Shown here: positions 18,883-27,932 of the stretch, piece after piece
Position numbering within the stretch: the first letter of the stretch is position 1
Layout of the letters: every line of letters begins with the position of its first letter
The notes under the pieces: generated by a model
Database searches by the model: none
The model's input: only the letters and a program-made list of their open reading frames with translations
Told to the model about the DNA's origin: nothing
Source of the DNA: an uncultured Lachnospiraceae bacterium
GTDB taxonomy: Bacteria; Bacillota; Clostridia; Lachnospirales; Lachnospiraceae
Length of the DNA stretch: 64,000 nucleotides
Direction of reading: 5' to 3'
NCBI GenBank assembly: GCA_947164865.1
Contig: CAMUYA010000004.1
Coordinates: 62,001 to 126,000 of the forward strand
Program-made: the position numbers and the translations under genes

Positions 18883-19404
18883 TCAGCATTTCTCCGGCTC
18901 GGGATATTCCACTCCGAAGGTTTCTGCGGTAACGCTCTCCATGATCTTATCTTCAAGAGGTCTGTCGTTGTAGTCTGTAGCAGTCTCAGCGATGGCATTT
19001 ACCACATCCATTCCCTCGATAACCTTTCCGAAAGCAGCGTAGCTTCCATCAAGATGAGGAGCGTTCTTGTGCATTACAAAGAACTGGCTTCCGGCAGAGT
19101 TCGGCATTGCAGAGCGGGCCATGGAGAGCACACCCTCCGTGTGGCGCAGATTGTTTTCGAAGCCGTTTATGGCAAACTCGCCTTTAATACTATAGCCGGG
19201 GCCTCCGGTACCGATCCCGTCGGGGTCTCCGCCCTGTATCATAAAGCCCTTTATAACGCGATGAAAGATTATCCCGTTGTAAAAGCCTTTATTTACAAGG
19301 GAAAGGAAATTGTTTACGGTATTGGGGGCGATCTCGGGATAAAGCTCTGCCTTAAAGGTTCCGACATTCCTGATATTGAATGTAACGATAGGGTTCTGTG
19401 CCAT
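18883..19404 (-). CDS. Cyclophilin-type peptidyl-prolyl cis-trans isomerase
   Basis: Folding catalyst that isomerises X-Pro bonds. The cyclophilin core is complete: FKAELYPEIAPNTVNNFLSLV, FHRVIKGFMIQGGDPDGIGTGG (with the active-site Arg), SMARSAMPNSAGSQFFV and HLDGSYAAFGKVIEGMDVV. There is no signal peptide, so it acts in the cytoplasm. The 173 aa include a short acidic tail. AGGAGG precedes the ATG by 9 bases on the minus strand. It stands alone, convergent with fba and divergent from the chemotaxis receptor. Confidence 0.93.
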   Translation of the reverse strand: MAQNPIVTFNIRNVGTFKAELYPEIAPNTVNNFLSLVNKGFYNGIIFHRVIKGFMIQGGDPDGIGTGGPGYSIKGEFAINGFENNLRHTEGVLSMARSAMPNSAGSQFFVMHKNAPHLDGSYAAFGKVIEGMDVVNAIAETATDYNDRPLEDKIMESVTAETFGVEYPEPEKC

Positions 19405-19530
19405 TTAAAGATCCTCCTGGTGTGTTGAAAATACAGCGCGGCTTATTGTGATTTTTTACAAAAAACAGATTGATTTATTGTGCAATAAGTTGCGCCAAAA
19501 GATGATGAAAAAAACTAAAACTATGATAGA

Positions 19531-19605
19531 ATATTTAGTGGTTCCGGTCAATAGGGAAACTGCCGGTGGGCACGCACCTGTTAAGACCTGAATCCTAAAA
19601 CTAAA
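19531..19605 (+). promoter_or_regulatory. Structured 5' leader of the chemotaxis receptor gene
   Basis: The leader can form alternative stems. CCGG 19544-19547 pairs with 19563-19566. GGTG 19565-19568 pairs with CACC 19575-19578. GGTC 19546-19549 pairs with GACC 19585-19588. TTTAG 19534-19538 pairs with CTAAA 19595-19599 or 19601-19605. The first two stems exclude each other, as in a switch. It contains GGGAAAC in a loop. I could not match it to the conserved cores of cyclic-di-GMP I or II or other riboswitches that I know. Confidence 0.35.
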
Positions 19606-19625
19606 GATACAGGAGTGCTTTAGAA

Positions 19626-21335
19626 ATGGAACAGAAAGAAAACAGAGTACCTTTTTTCTCGTCAATGCGCTTTAAGATCCTGCTTATGATAGCAGTGAGC
19701 GCTGTCTTTACATCGGGCGTTATCGTGGCAATTCTTATTCCGACATTTAACTCGATGATGACCAGCACCAATCTCGATTATCTCCATGATATGTCCACTT
19801 CGTACGGAAAGGTTATGGATGATGCTTATAATGCTCTGGGTGAAGAAATGCTCAACTATGAGGAACTGGACAATATGCTGGGGAAGGTTAAGATATCGGG
19901 CCTCAGCACCAGCTACGCTTATGTGGTGGACGGAACCGGAACCATGCTTTACCATCCTACAAGGGATAAGGTCGGCAATCCGGTTGAAAATGTGATGGTA
20001 AAGGGACTTGTATCAGATATAGGTGCCGGCAAGGATCTTTCCGGACAGGAGGATTCCATTGAGTATCTGTTTAAGGGCGCCGTGAAAATGGCTTCATATC
20101 ACGTGGCTCCCGGTAACCGTTACATACTTATAGTAACGGCTGACAAAAACGAAGTAATGCAGAAGGTTAAAAGAATAACCGCCACAACGGTAATACTCGC
20201 AGTTGTAGTATTCCTGGTTGTTATGGGTGTGAGCATCCTTGTTTCAAACCTTATGATCAAGCCTCTTAAGATCGTTACCGGTATCATTGACAAGCAGGCA
20301 AGACTTGACTTTACCAAGAATGAAGGCACCGACGGTATCAAGAACCGCAAGGACGAAGTCGGTGTTATGTGCAGAGCGGTCAGCAATATGCGCCATAAGA
20401 TGGTAGACATCATTTCCGATATCGCTCAGTCCAGCGAAAAGCTTACTGAATCAAATGTGCAGTTTACCGAGAGATTCCAGGAGATCACCGAGAATGTGTC
20501 TAATGTAAACATTGCGGTTGAAGAGATCGCCGAGGGAAGCACATCTCAGGCTAACGAAACCACATCCGCAGGTGAGCAGGTCGGAAATATCGGACAGGTT
20601 ATCGAGCAGAATGTGCGCAACGTGGAGATGCTTGAAGAAACTGTAAAGAAGATGAATGAGCTCTCCGATAAGGCAAGCGATACGCTGAGAGGGCTTCAGA
20701 AGATCAACGAACAGACCGCCGGAAATATAGCTATAGTATCAGAACAGACCAACAATACCAATGCTTCCGCTACAAAGATTCAGGAAGCTGTTACACTCAT
20801 TCAGGATATCGCAAGCCAGACCAACCTTCTTTCACTCAATGCTTCCATCGAGGCTGCAAGAGCAGGAGAAGCGGGACGCGGATTCGCGGTTGTTGCCGAG
20901 GAGATCAGAAAGCTTGCGGATGATTCCGCGGCAAGTGCCGATGAGATCAATAATATTGTTGAAGAGCTTATCGCAAACTCCAACAGCAGCGTAGGAAAGA
21001 TGCAGGAAGTTGCATCAGACTCAAACCGCCAGATGGAAGAACTCCAGACGACCATCGATTCCTTCGATTCGCTGCGTGAGTGCGTAGAGGAAGTATCCAG
21101 AGCATCCGGCGATATCACCGCCCAGATGACCGATCTTGAGAAGGAGAAGAATATCATCAGCGGAGTCGTTGAACAGCTTGCAGCCATCTCCCAGGAGAAT
21201 GCTGCTTCCACAGAGGAGACGAGCGCAGCAATGCAGACTCTTTCCGGAGCTGTTCAGGATTGCCAGGAGGAGACCAACGGGCTTCATCAGCTCAGCGTGG
21301 ACCTCAAGAACGAGGTGGCAAAGTTTACTGTATAA
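19626..21335 (+). CDS. Methyl-accepting chemotaxis protein
   Basis: Membrane chemoreceptor passing ligand signals to CheA/CheW. It has an N-terminal membrane helix (about 15-37), a short extracellular Cache-like sensor (about 38-185, with [16 protein letters not shown] typical of single Cache domains), a second membrane helix (about 188-208), a HAMP domain, and a long coiled-coil signalling domain. The highly conserved hairpin tip is [41 protein letters not shown]. The 569 aa are typical. It implies the organism is motile. AGGAG lies 10 bases before the ATG. No che or flagellar gene is nearby. Confidence 0.93.
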   Translation: MEQKENRVPFFSSMRFKILLMIAVSAVFTSGVIVAILIPTFNSMMTSTNLDYLHDMSTSYGKVMDDAYNALGEEMLNYEELDNMLGKVKISGLSTSYAYVVDGTGTMLYHPTRDKVGNPVENVMVKGLVSDIGAGKDLSGQEDSIEYLFKGAVKMASYHVAPGNRYILIVTADKNEVMQKVKRITATTVILAVVVFLVVMGVSILVSNLMIKPLKIVTGIIDKQARLDFTKNEGTDGIKNRKDEVGVMCRAVSNMRHKMVDIISDIAQSSEKLTESNVQFTERFQEITENVSNVNIAVEEIAEGSTSQANETTSAGEQVGNIGQVIEQNVRNVEMLEETVKKMNELSDKASDTLRGLQKINEQTAGNIAIVSEQTNNTNASATKIQEAVTLIQDIASQTNLLSLNASIEAARAGEAGRGFAVVAEEIRKLADDSAASADEINNIVEELIANSNSSVGKMQEVASDSNRQMEELQTTIDSFDSLRECVEEVSRASGDITAQMTDLEKEKNIISGVVEQLAAISQENAASTEETSAAMQTLSGAVQDCQEETNGLHQLSVDLKNEVAKFTV

Positions 21336-21439
21336 TCTGTTACAGCTTATACCGTAGACAGTAACTTTATGATCTTCATCAGATGAGGGAAAAGAGCTTT
21401 ACAGACTGCTGTACAAAATGCTCGGAACTAAATAAGGCC

Positions 21440-22333
21440 TCACAGATATTCTTTCAGCACTTCAGGGCGGTTAAATAGTCTTCTTGCATATCTTACAAGC
21501 GGCAGGCCGGCTCCTGCATCAAGTGCCCTGTGGTCTATGACTCCCGTTACGGTCAGGACCTTTGCAGCCTTGATATTACCGTCCCTGTCCACCACCGGCT
21601 TATCTTCCACAGAGCTTATGGCGTAAGCTGAAATCTGCGGCGGAATAAGTTCAAGTAGTGTACATATTCCTGTTGTTCCCTTTAAGGTACCGAGATTCGA
21701 TACCGTTATGGTTCCCTGCTTCAGATCGTCCACCGTAAGGCGGTCTGAGGCAGGGATTTTGTTATATTCTCTTTTTTCTTTTCCGCGGAGGAGCCTTGAG
21801 TATCCTCCTTCCAGTGCAAACCCTATGAATCTGCCGAGAGCTTTGATAATGTGAAAATGCCTGAGTTCTCTGAGCGTATCGCTGAGGGCCACTTCGTACA
21901 TGGCCTGATTTACATTGGTATTCTTAAGTCTTCTGAAAATATCGTTTATCTCATCCTGCAGTTGCGAAAGGGATTTGCTTTCAACATTCTTTATCGTGAC
22001 GGCAAGTGTCTCCGACCTGCTGAGGAAAAATGGTATGGTTATATCCACGTTGTCGTACAGAGTAACCTTTCCCCCTGCAAGAATGCGGTTGTACTTGATA
22101 TGTCCGTTCATTTCCGGGCATATCCTCATTCCTTCAGCAATTATCTTCAACATCACCGTATTGAGTGTTATCCTGTTTTTTATTGAGCGTTCCCGGTTGA
22201 TATCCTTTATCACTTCAAGGAGCTTTGTCACATCATATTCGTATATGATGCATGCGTGGGGAGCGCTCCACCCTTCGGTTGTCATATTTGCGACTATTTT
22301 TCTTGAAAGGCCGAATTTAATTACCTTTTTCAT
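21440..22333 (-). CDS. Stand-alone E2-type acyltransferase, no lipoyl domain
   Basis: Whole protein (297 aa) resembles the catalytic domain of 2-oxo acid dehydrogenase E2 subunits and chloramphenicol acetyltransferase. The N terminus (SRKIVANMTTEGWSAPHACIIYEYDVT) matches the E2 core start, and the C-terminal motif DHRALDAGAG keeps the catalytic His and Asp of HxxxD, with Ala for the usual Gly. Lipoyl and subunit-binding domains are missing, as are E1 and E3 genes, so it is not part of a dehydrogenase complex here. A basic insert (about 160-200) is not typical. It is the last gene of an operon with ABC-2 permeases, suggesting it acylates something made or exported by them. The substrate is unknown. 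Confidence 0.75.
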   Translation of the reverse strand: MKKVIKFGLSRKIVANMTTEGWSAPHACIIYEYDVTKLLEVIKDINRERSIKNRITLNTVMLKIIAEGMRICPEMNGHIKYNRILAGGKVTLYDNVDITIPFFLSRSETLAVTIKNVESKSLSQLQDEINDIFRRLKNTNVNQAMYEVALSDTLRELRHFHIIKALGRFIGFALEGGYSRLLRGKEKREYNKIPASDRLTVDDLKQGTITVSNLGTLKGTTGICTLLELIPPQISAYAISSVEDKPVVDRDGNIKAAKVLTVTGVIDHRALDAGAGLPLVRYARRLFNRPEVLKEYL

Positions 22334-22336
22334 AAT

Positions 22337-23485
22337 CTAATTCTCATCCATGTTTTTTTTCTTTTTCAGGGCGATTCTTATATAGGATACCCCTATTCCG
22401 CATACTACCCACATCAGGCTGACAAGACAGGCCAAAACAGGTGATCCCTCTCCGTTAAATGACAGTACAAGCCATCTGCCGGGCAGGATCCTCATCACAT
22501 TTTCAAGATGGGCCGCCCATGCAGGAAGTTCAGTGATAAGGCCGGAAAACAGAGCCGCAATCAGACTTGTGACCGGTGCAAGGTAGATAAGAGATATCAT
22601 ACCGCCGGAAAATGAACAGATAATAAGTGTCATTCCCATGCAGCCTATGCTGTATATGAAGTAAGCGGGAACTGCAGTAAGCCCTCCCGTTTCTACAGCG
22701 GAGACGACAGTAAAGCCTATAAGCGTCACCACAAGGGAAGGTATTGCCTGACAAAGATATACGGCATAGAGTTTACCACCCTTTTGAAGGATCCTTTCCG
22801 CCAAATGATTTCTTCCGTAGGAAACCATCCACATTCCGCCGATCACATAATAAAACAGTGTCAGCGCGGCAAAGAGCTTTGCTCCACGCCCTGATGGAGC
22901 GGCTGTACTTTCCTCCGTTTCTTCGGCCTTTGTCTGTATGTGATCTCTCACAACTATCGATGATCCGTTAATCCAGAGCTCTGCTGTCTTTTTCCGGAAT
23001 TCCTCTTCGGCCTCATCCGTCATACCCACAAGGCTGCACACATCATCTATGGTTTTTTCTTCCATCCAGAGCTTTAAAACCCCGTTTATTACGGGCTCAC
23101 TGATGTTGGCAGTGTAGGGGTTGTCCGGAACAACCGTCAGTTCCACAATATTCTCAAATCTCCTGTTCTGCAGGGTCTCAGAGAAATTCTCTCTAATATA
23201 AAACTTGCATTTTACTCTGCCGGTTGACAGCCATCTGTCGGCGGTTTCTTCGTCGGTAAGCACCACATCAAGACCGGCTTCCCGCCTGACCTCGTCTATA
23301 AGCTTTTTCCCAAGTTCACCGCTGTCCGTGTTTACCACTGCCAGTCTGAAATTGCTCTTTTCGGCGTCCCTTTCGTTAATTACTATCATAAGAGAAACCA
23401 CCAGCATCATTACAAGAATGATCGTCGAACCTGCTTCACGGAAAAGCGCCTTTGCACGCATCAGGATAAGAGAGGGATAGTTCAT
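22337..23485 (-). CDS. ABC-2 type permease, second of pair
   Basis: Membrane subunit of an ABC exporter. A membrane segment at about 17-35 is followed by an extracellular region of roughly 160 residues (DEVRREAGLDVVLTDEETAD etc.) and five or so C-terminal membrane helices, the usual plan of ABC-2 permeases with a large ectodomain. The start is the ATG at 23485 (MNYPSLILMRAK) with GGAGG upstream, forming an ATGA overlap with the preceding permease. A longer frame from 23548 lacks support. It ends 3 bases before the acyltransferase start. It presumably pairs with the other permease as a heterodimer energised by the ATPase at 24728-25354. Confidence 0.8.
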   Translation of the reverse strand: MNYPSLILMRAKALFREAGSTIILVMMLVVSLMIVINERDAEKSNFRLAVVNTDSGELGKKLIDEVRREAGLDVVLTDEETADRWLSTGRVKCKFYIRENFSETLQNRRFENIVELTVVPDNPYTANISEPVINGVLKLWMEEKTIDDVCSLVGMTDEAEEEFRKKTAELWINGSSIVVRDHIQTKAEETEESTAAPSGRGAKLFAALTLFYYVIGGMWMVSYGRNHLAERILQKGGKLYAVYLCQAIPSLVVTLIGFTVVSAVETGGLTAVPAYFIYSIGCMGMTLIICSFSGGMISLIYLAPVTSLIAALFSGLITELPAWAAHLENVMRILPGRWLVLSFNGEGSPVLACLVSLMWVVCGIGVSYIRIALKKKKNMDEN

Positions 23486-24738
23486 GTATGCCTCCTCTCC
23501 GACCAGCCCGCAAGCAGAAAGACGAGCAGTCTGATAAGGATCAGGCAAACCGCAAATGCCATGATTTTTATAATCGAATAAAGAAATGTCAGCGGGTCAA
23601 AGGCAAACATGCTGCATCCGATTATGTTGATGACAGACTTTAAAGGAAGAATGCCACCTATAAATGCCAGTGGTTTTGGCAGCGCATATTCGCTGATAAA
23701 TATGCCTGACAGCGCGGTCATTCCGGCGCAGACATAAAGCCCCGTCCATATTGCGGAAACGGTGTCTTTAAAGAAGGAACCGATGGTTACTCCTATGGAA
23801 GAAAAACAGATTCCTATTATGGGCAGAGAAAAAATCAGTGCAATAATCCCGATCTCGGATGCAGACTTAGCCCAGTACAGGCCGAATCTCTGTATCAGCA
23901 GTGCCATCGGAATCATAAGTTCTATTGAAGCGATTACAAATATCGCTGAAGAGAGCAGTCTGATAAAGTATGCCCGTACACGCCTTCCTGTGCTGCACGC
24001 AATGCGTCTGTATACTTTGTCTTCATCAAGGGATGTCAGATAAAGTCCCGGGAATATGGCAAAAAGGGCACAGAGTGAAAACAATGCGGACAGGTAAAAC
24101 TCCAGGGGCATAAAATCCATAAGCTCGGAAAAGGTTCCTTCACTCCCCAGGATTTTCTTTCGCTGCATGTATTTTTCCACATCATACACGATGCAGTCAT
24201 TTACAAACTGATCGCTTTCTTCGGCACTCTTTCCGCCCTCAAACACAATGTCCCACGCCACTGACAGGATATTCCTGCTCTTTCCGACAACAGAAAGGGA
24301 GCTGTTCAGCACGATTTTGATCATCTCTGCTTCGAAGGTGTGTCTGGGATAATAGTACATTTCCAGAACTGCGTCCTCCCCGCCAACCATTCTCTGGTAA
24401 AAATCGCCGGGAACATATACGAAAACGCTGACCTTATCATTTTCAAGAAGATTCATTCCGGTTTCAAAATCTTTTACCGGATACGGGGTCGAAGCCTTTC
24501 TGAGAGCATCACCCTTAACGATAAAATCTATAAACTGCCTTACCTCTTCAGATTCATCTTCCTCGTATACTGCATATGGAACAGAGATGTCTCCGGCAGA
24601 TACAACCAGCGGTAACACCACCACCGCAACAAGCAGAATGACAATAAGCGGTGAAGCTAGAGCCAGCACCGCTATTTTGCCACGTCCGAATATTCTTTTG
24701 ATATCGAAAGCCGTAAGTAAAAAAAACTTAGTTATCAT
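23482..24738 (-). CDS. ABC-2 type permease, first of pair
   Basis: The 418-aa membrane subunit has an N-terminal basic segment and membrane helix (about 20-45), an ectodomain of roughly 170 residues (about 48-215), and five to six C-terminal helices. The region GLYLTSLDEDKVYRRIACS before the core helices and the internal ISEYALPKPLAFIGGILPLKSV fit ABC-2 exporters. Its start overlaps the ATPase gene by 11 bases and its stop overlaps the next permease, so all three are translationally coupled. Export substrate unknown; candidates are lipids, peptides or glycolipids. Confidence 0.8.
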   Translation of the reverse strand: MITKFFLLTAFDIKRIFGRGKIAVLALASPLIVILLVAVVVLPLVVSAGDISVPYAVYEEDESEEVRQFIDFIVKGDALRKASTPYPVKDFETGMNLLENDKVSVFVYVPGDFYQRMVGGEDAVLEMYYYPRHTFEAEMIKIVLNSSLSVVGKSRNILSVAWDIVFEGGKSAEESDQFVNDCIVYDVEKYMQRKKILGSEGTFSELMDFMPLEFYLSALFSLCALFAIFPGLYLTSLDEDKVYRRIACSTGRRVRAYFIRLLSSAIFVIASIELMIPMALLIQRFGLYWAKSASEIGIIALIFSLPIIGICFSSIGVTIGSFFKDTVSAIWTGLYVCAGMTALSGIFISEYALPKPLAFIGGILPLKSVINIIGCSMFAFDPLTFLYSIIKIMAFAVCLILIRLLVFLLAGWSERRHT

Positions 24739-25354
24739 CCGATACGATCTGCCCGTTTTCTATTCGCACAATTCGTGTAACCCGGTCTTTAAGGAAGGAT
24801 TCGTTGTGTTCACAGATAATGACACACTTACCCTCACTTTTTAATCTGTTAAGAAGTCTCAGCAGGAGGTCTGCGCCCTGCCTGTCAATGCCGGCAAAGG
24901 GTTCATCCATCACTACATACCGGCGGTCATTTATCAGTCCCGCAGCGATGCTGACGCGCCTTCTCTGTCCTCCGGAAAGCCTGGAGACTCTTTTCTTCAT
25001 AAAGTCCTTCATCCCAAGCTCCTGCGAGAGGCTCTCTATCGTGGCTCCGGTTTCTCCCATTGCCTTATCAGACCAGCAATACAGGTTCTCCACCGCATTC
25101 AGCTCTTCAAACAGCACAATGTCCTGAGGAACATAGGAGACCTGCCCTTTGGCCGCTCCGCCTTCTTTCCCGTCAATGGATACCTGTCCCCCATCGGGTT
25201 TTATTGCGGAGGCGATGATTGACAACAATGTGCTCTTTCCGCTGCCGTTTGGTCCCAGTATCATAACAAACTCTCCGGGTTCAAAGCTTATGGACAGCGA
25301 ATCCAGGACAGTCTGTTTCCCATATTTTTTTGTGATGTTGTTAAGACTGAGCAT
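24728..25354 (-). CDS. ABC exporter ATP-binding protein
   Basis: Complete 208-aa nucleotide-binding domain: Walker A GPNGSGKST, Q-loop YVPQDIVLFEE, signature LSGGQRRR, Walker B VVMDEPFAGID and switch His in ICEHNESF. It lacks C-terminal regulatory extensions, as in ATPases that drive two-gene ABC-2 exporters. It lies 8 bases after the large zinc-ribbon gene and overlaps the first permease gene. Confidence 0.92.
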   Translation of the reverse strand: MLSLNNITKKYGKQTVLDSLSISFEPGEFVMILGPNGSGKSTLLSIIASAIKPDGGQVSIDGKEGGAAKGQVSYVPQDIVLFEELNAVENLYCWSDKAMGETGATIESLSQELGMKDFMKKRVSRLSGGQRRRVSIAAGLINDRRYVVMDEPFAGIDRQGADLLLRLLNRLKSEGKCVIICEHNESFLKDRVTRIVRIENGQIVSDDN

Positions 25355-25362
25355 GCTGTCAC

Positions 25363-27207
25363 CTACATTAGTGATATGTATACTGCAAGAGTTCTGATAA
25401 AGCAGTTTTTGCTTTCAAACATACTGTCGTCTGCCTTGCGGAGATTTTCTGTCAGCATATCCTTGTCGCTTCCTACATTTACACCGGAACCCTCTATAAA
25501 TATCGGAGGATCGATGGAAGGAGTTACGAACCTGGATGTGGTTTCATTTCTGATGGTTCCGTTCATTTCCTGATTTTCTGTCTCTTCATCCGCCAGTTCA
25601 GGAGGAATGATGGGAACAATTTTAAAGTCGATCACATTCGAAGATGTCTTTGATGAAGATGAAGTGCTCTCGGAAATTGATATCTTTCCGGTAACAAGCC
25701 AGTCTGATTTATTGTTAACGGTTGTCTGAATTTCGAAATCACCACTCATCTTTCTGGAACTGTCACTGATGGTTCCGGAAAGTTCCGTATTCATCTTGAA
25801 AGTGCCGGATTTTATATCTGTCTCATACTTATAATTCCCGCCACCCTTTGAGAAAACCTTGTCCACGTAAGAAACCTCAGTGTACTCACTGGTCTCGTCT
25901 GCCACATAATCAACATCCTCCAGATAATGTGTAGGAACATTTATAGTGAACTGAGTGTGCTCCTCGTTTCCGTCATAGAATGCAAATACAACAGCCTTTA
26001 TGCTTTCGCCTCTGATATTGGCGGTAATGCGCAGCCCGACGGGTACATTTCTGTAGGAGATTGCATCAACAGTAACTTCGGCACCGGCCTTTTCATCCTC
26101 TGTCATCGTCTCCTCATTCATGGCGTTTTTAAGAGGATCCGTGAAATCAGGGTAGTCCGCAACCATGTTGATGCGGCTGAATATCTCGTTGAACAGAATG
26201 ACACCCTCTGCACCATGCTTAGTGGTTGTAACAACCTCGCATTTGCAGTTGCCTTCAAGAATGTCTATGCTTTCACTAGTAATCTCAAAATCATCGTCCG
26301 TATATTCTGCAAATACTCCGTTCTTCAGCTGATCCATCTGTTCTTCCCAGCTTATTACTTCCTCGGAATACTTGCCCATCTTGATCATGGCGAATTTGTC
26401 GGCCGCGCACATATTTCTGATTCCCGCTTTCTGCTCATCGGGAATATTGTACTGAACAACAACTCCGTTCTTCTTCAGGCAGTTCATCTCATTACCGGTA
26501 AAATATACACCGGTATTGCAGACAGCATCTCCGTACTCATAGTAAAGACCCATGGAGGCATCTCCGGTATCTTTGTTGAACGTGGTAAACTGGGAGATAC
26601 CAACATTTTCCTCTTCGCCCTCCATATTGCGAAGAGAGACGGTGGTCTGGGTATCTGTCTGATGGGATTTTCCGCTCTCGTCAACGCCCATGCTGAAGAA
26701 AAGGTCAAACTGCTTTGTTCCAAGATCGCTGAACTTCTCTTCGATCATGGGGAAGCTGTTCTCAAGGAAGAAAAGATATCTCTCCTTCGGATCCTTGGGA
26801 ATATTGGTCATGGCAACTTCGGATTTTTTAAATCTGTCAAGATCGATAAACTTGGGATATACAAACAGCGCAAAGCAAACCTCTGCCGCAAGTATCACTC
26901 CCAGAATGATGCATGCAACTCTTCTTCCGACGCCGGAGCTTTGGGGCTTCTCCTGAGGAGCCGGCTGATCATAAACAGTCTGCTGGGTCGGTGCCTGCCA
27001 GGGCTGCTGATTATAAACGTACTGAGGCTGGGGCTGAGGAGGTACCTGTGCCGGAGGCAGCGGCTGTACTGTCATTTGAACCAGCGGCTGTACGGGCTGA
27101 GGCTGCGGCGCTGTATTCTGAACTGCGGGATTAGGAGCTCCGCACTTAGCACAGAATTTCATGTTTTCGCCAAGAGGTGATCCGCACTTAGTACAAAAAT
27201 TACCCAT
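25363..27207 (-). CDS. Double zinc-ribbon membrane protein with large ectodomain
   Basis: I do not recognise a named family for the whole chain (614 aa). Residues 4-25 hold two CxxC pairs (CTKCGSPLGENMKFCAKCG), a double-knuckle zinc ribbon on the cytoplasmic side. A Pro/Gln-rich linker (about 30-92) follows, then one membrane helix (about 96-118) and an outer domain of roughly 495 residues rich in Thr, Glu and Asp, without enzyme motifs I can name. Repeated beta-strand patterns in the last 200 residues suggest a beta-sandwich. It directly abuts the smaller zinc-ribbon gene and precedes the exporter genes, so it may sense a signal or present cargo for them. Confidence 0.7.
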   Translation of the reverse strand: MGNFCTKCGSPLGENMKFCAKCGAPNPAVQNTAPQPQPVQPLVQMTVQPLPPAQVPPQPQPQYVYNQQPWQAPTQQTVYDQPAPQEKPQSSGVGRRVACIILGVILAAEVCFALFVYPKFIDLDRFKKSEVAMTNIPKDPKERYLFFLENSFPMIEEKFSDLGTKQFDLFFSMGVDESGKSHQTDTQTTVSLRNMEGEEENVGISQFTTFNKDTGDASMGLYYEYGDAVCNTGVYFTGNEMNCLKKNGVVVQYNIPDEQKAGIRNMCAADKFAMIKMGKYSEEVISWEEQMDQLKNGVFAEYTDDDFEITSESIDILEGNCKCEVVTTTKHGAEGVILFNEIFSRINMVADYPDFTDPLKNAMNEETMTEDEKAGAEVTVDAISYRNVPVGLRITANIRGESIKAVVFAFYDGNEEHTQFTINVPTHYLEDVDYVADETSEYTEVSYVDKVFSKGGGNYKYETDIKSGTFKMNTELSGTISDSSRKMSGDFEIQTTVNNKSDWLVTGKISISESTSSSSKTSSNVIDFKIVPIIPPELADEETENQEMNGTIRNETTSRFVTPSIDPPIFIEGSGVNVGSDKDMLTENLRKADDSMFESKNCFIRTLAVYISLM

Positions 27208-27603
27208 TTAAGCCTCCTTTCCCGCAACGAAAAACGTCACGACAGGTTCTGAGTCTTCACCTTCAAATACAATTTCCTCCCCCTTCTGTGCAGTAATCCT
27301 TTCTCCTTCATATTCAACTTCGCCGAAGGTCAGATTGTCCATAAAACCACTGACTGCCCCGCGGATTTTTTCAACTACATACCAACCCAGAATAAACAGC
27401 GGAACAATTATCACAAATGCGATAAGCAGTCCCAGAAGCGGGCCTTTCCTGCGCTTTGCAGGTTTCTGAGGTACCTGCTGTGAATATTGCTGCTGTACAT
27501 GCTGGTAGTTTTGTGTGTTGTTCTGAACCGGAACGGGATTTCCGCACGCGGAACAGAATCTGGAGTCCCCGCTGAGCGGTTTGCCACAATAAATACAATT
27601 CAT
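27208..27603 (-). CDS. Small zinc-ribbon membrane protein, first gene of exporter operon
   Basis: 131 aa: a double CxxC zinc ribbon (CIYCGKPLSGDSRFCSACG), a Gln/Asn-rich linker, a basic stretch (KRRKG), one membrane helix (about 52-75), and an outer tail of about 55 residues. It looks like a short version of the next gene product, so the two may form a complex. I start at the ATG at 27603. A longer frame from 27711 begins upstream of the promoter at 27693-27664 and is not supported. GAGAGG lies upstream as ribosome binding site. The stop directly abuts the next ATG. Confidence 0.75.
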   Translation of the reverse strand: MNCIYCGKPLSGDSRFCSACGNPVPVQNNTQNYQHVQQQYSQQVPQKPAKRRKGPLLGLLIAFVIIVPLFILGWYVVEKIRGAVSGFMDNLTFGEVEYEGERITAQKGEEIVFEGEDSEPVVTFFVAGKEA

Positions 27604-27663
27604 TCCTGTACCTCTCTTTCTTTTTAAATTATCTTTTACATCTGCTATCATGTTCATGGATTC

Positions 27664-27693
27664 ATTATAGCATGATGTGACAGCCTGCACCAA
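27664..27693 (-). promoter_or_regulatory. Promoter of the zinc-ribbon/ABC/acyltransferase operon
   Basis: On the minus strand TTGGTG (27693-27688) is followed after 18 bases by a perfect TATAAT (27669-27664). The transcript would start near 27657 and leave a leader of about 54 bases before the ATG at 27603. Confidence 0.65.
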
Positions 27694-27829
27694 CGGCTTT
27701 TTCTTGTTCATCCGGACAGCCGGTCAAATAAGTAATAATACTTAATATTTATTGGAACACATGGAACATTTCACCTATTTTCGTGTCGTATATAAATGGG
27801 AGGAATGGATCACTCTGAATGAACTCTTA

Positions 27830-27862
27830 GCACAAGAAAAGGCGTGACCAAAGCCACGCCTT
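27830..27862 (-). terminator. Terminator of the ArsR-type regulator gene
   Basis: Arms AAGGCGTG (27839-27846) and CACGCCTT (27855-27862) with an 8-base loop. Read on the minus strand the stem is followed by TTTTCTTG, a normal intrinsic terminator. A second small hairpin, CCCATC/GATGGG followed by T's on the plus strand, lies at about 27903-27925. Confidence 0.7.
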
Positions 27863-27932
27863 CCAATTCTTAAATTCTTAAACATTACTGTCTTATGACG
27901 CTCCCATCTTCATGATGGGGGGTTTTTGATAT

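Noticed and set aside
19531..19605. Cyclic-di-GMP I or II riboswitch
   Set aside because: The conserved cores I know for those classes are not present; kept only as an unclassified structured leader.
25927..27180. 417-codon open frame on the plus strand
   Set aside because: Antisense to the large zinc-ribbon gene, with no ribosome binding site; its open frame comes from that gene's codon bias.
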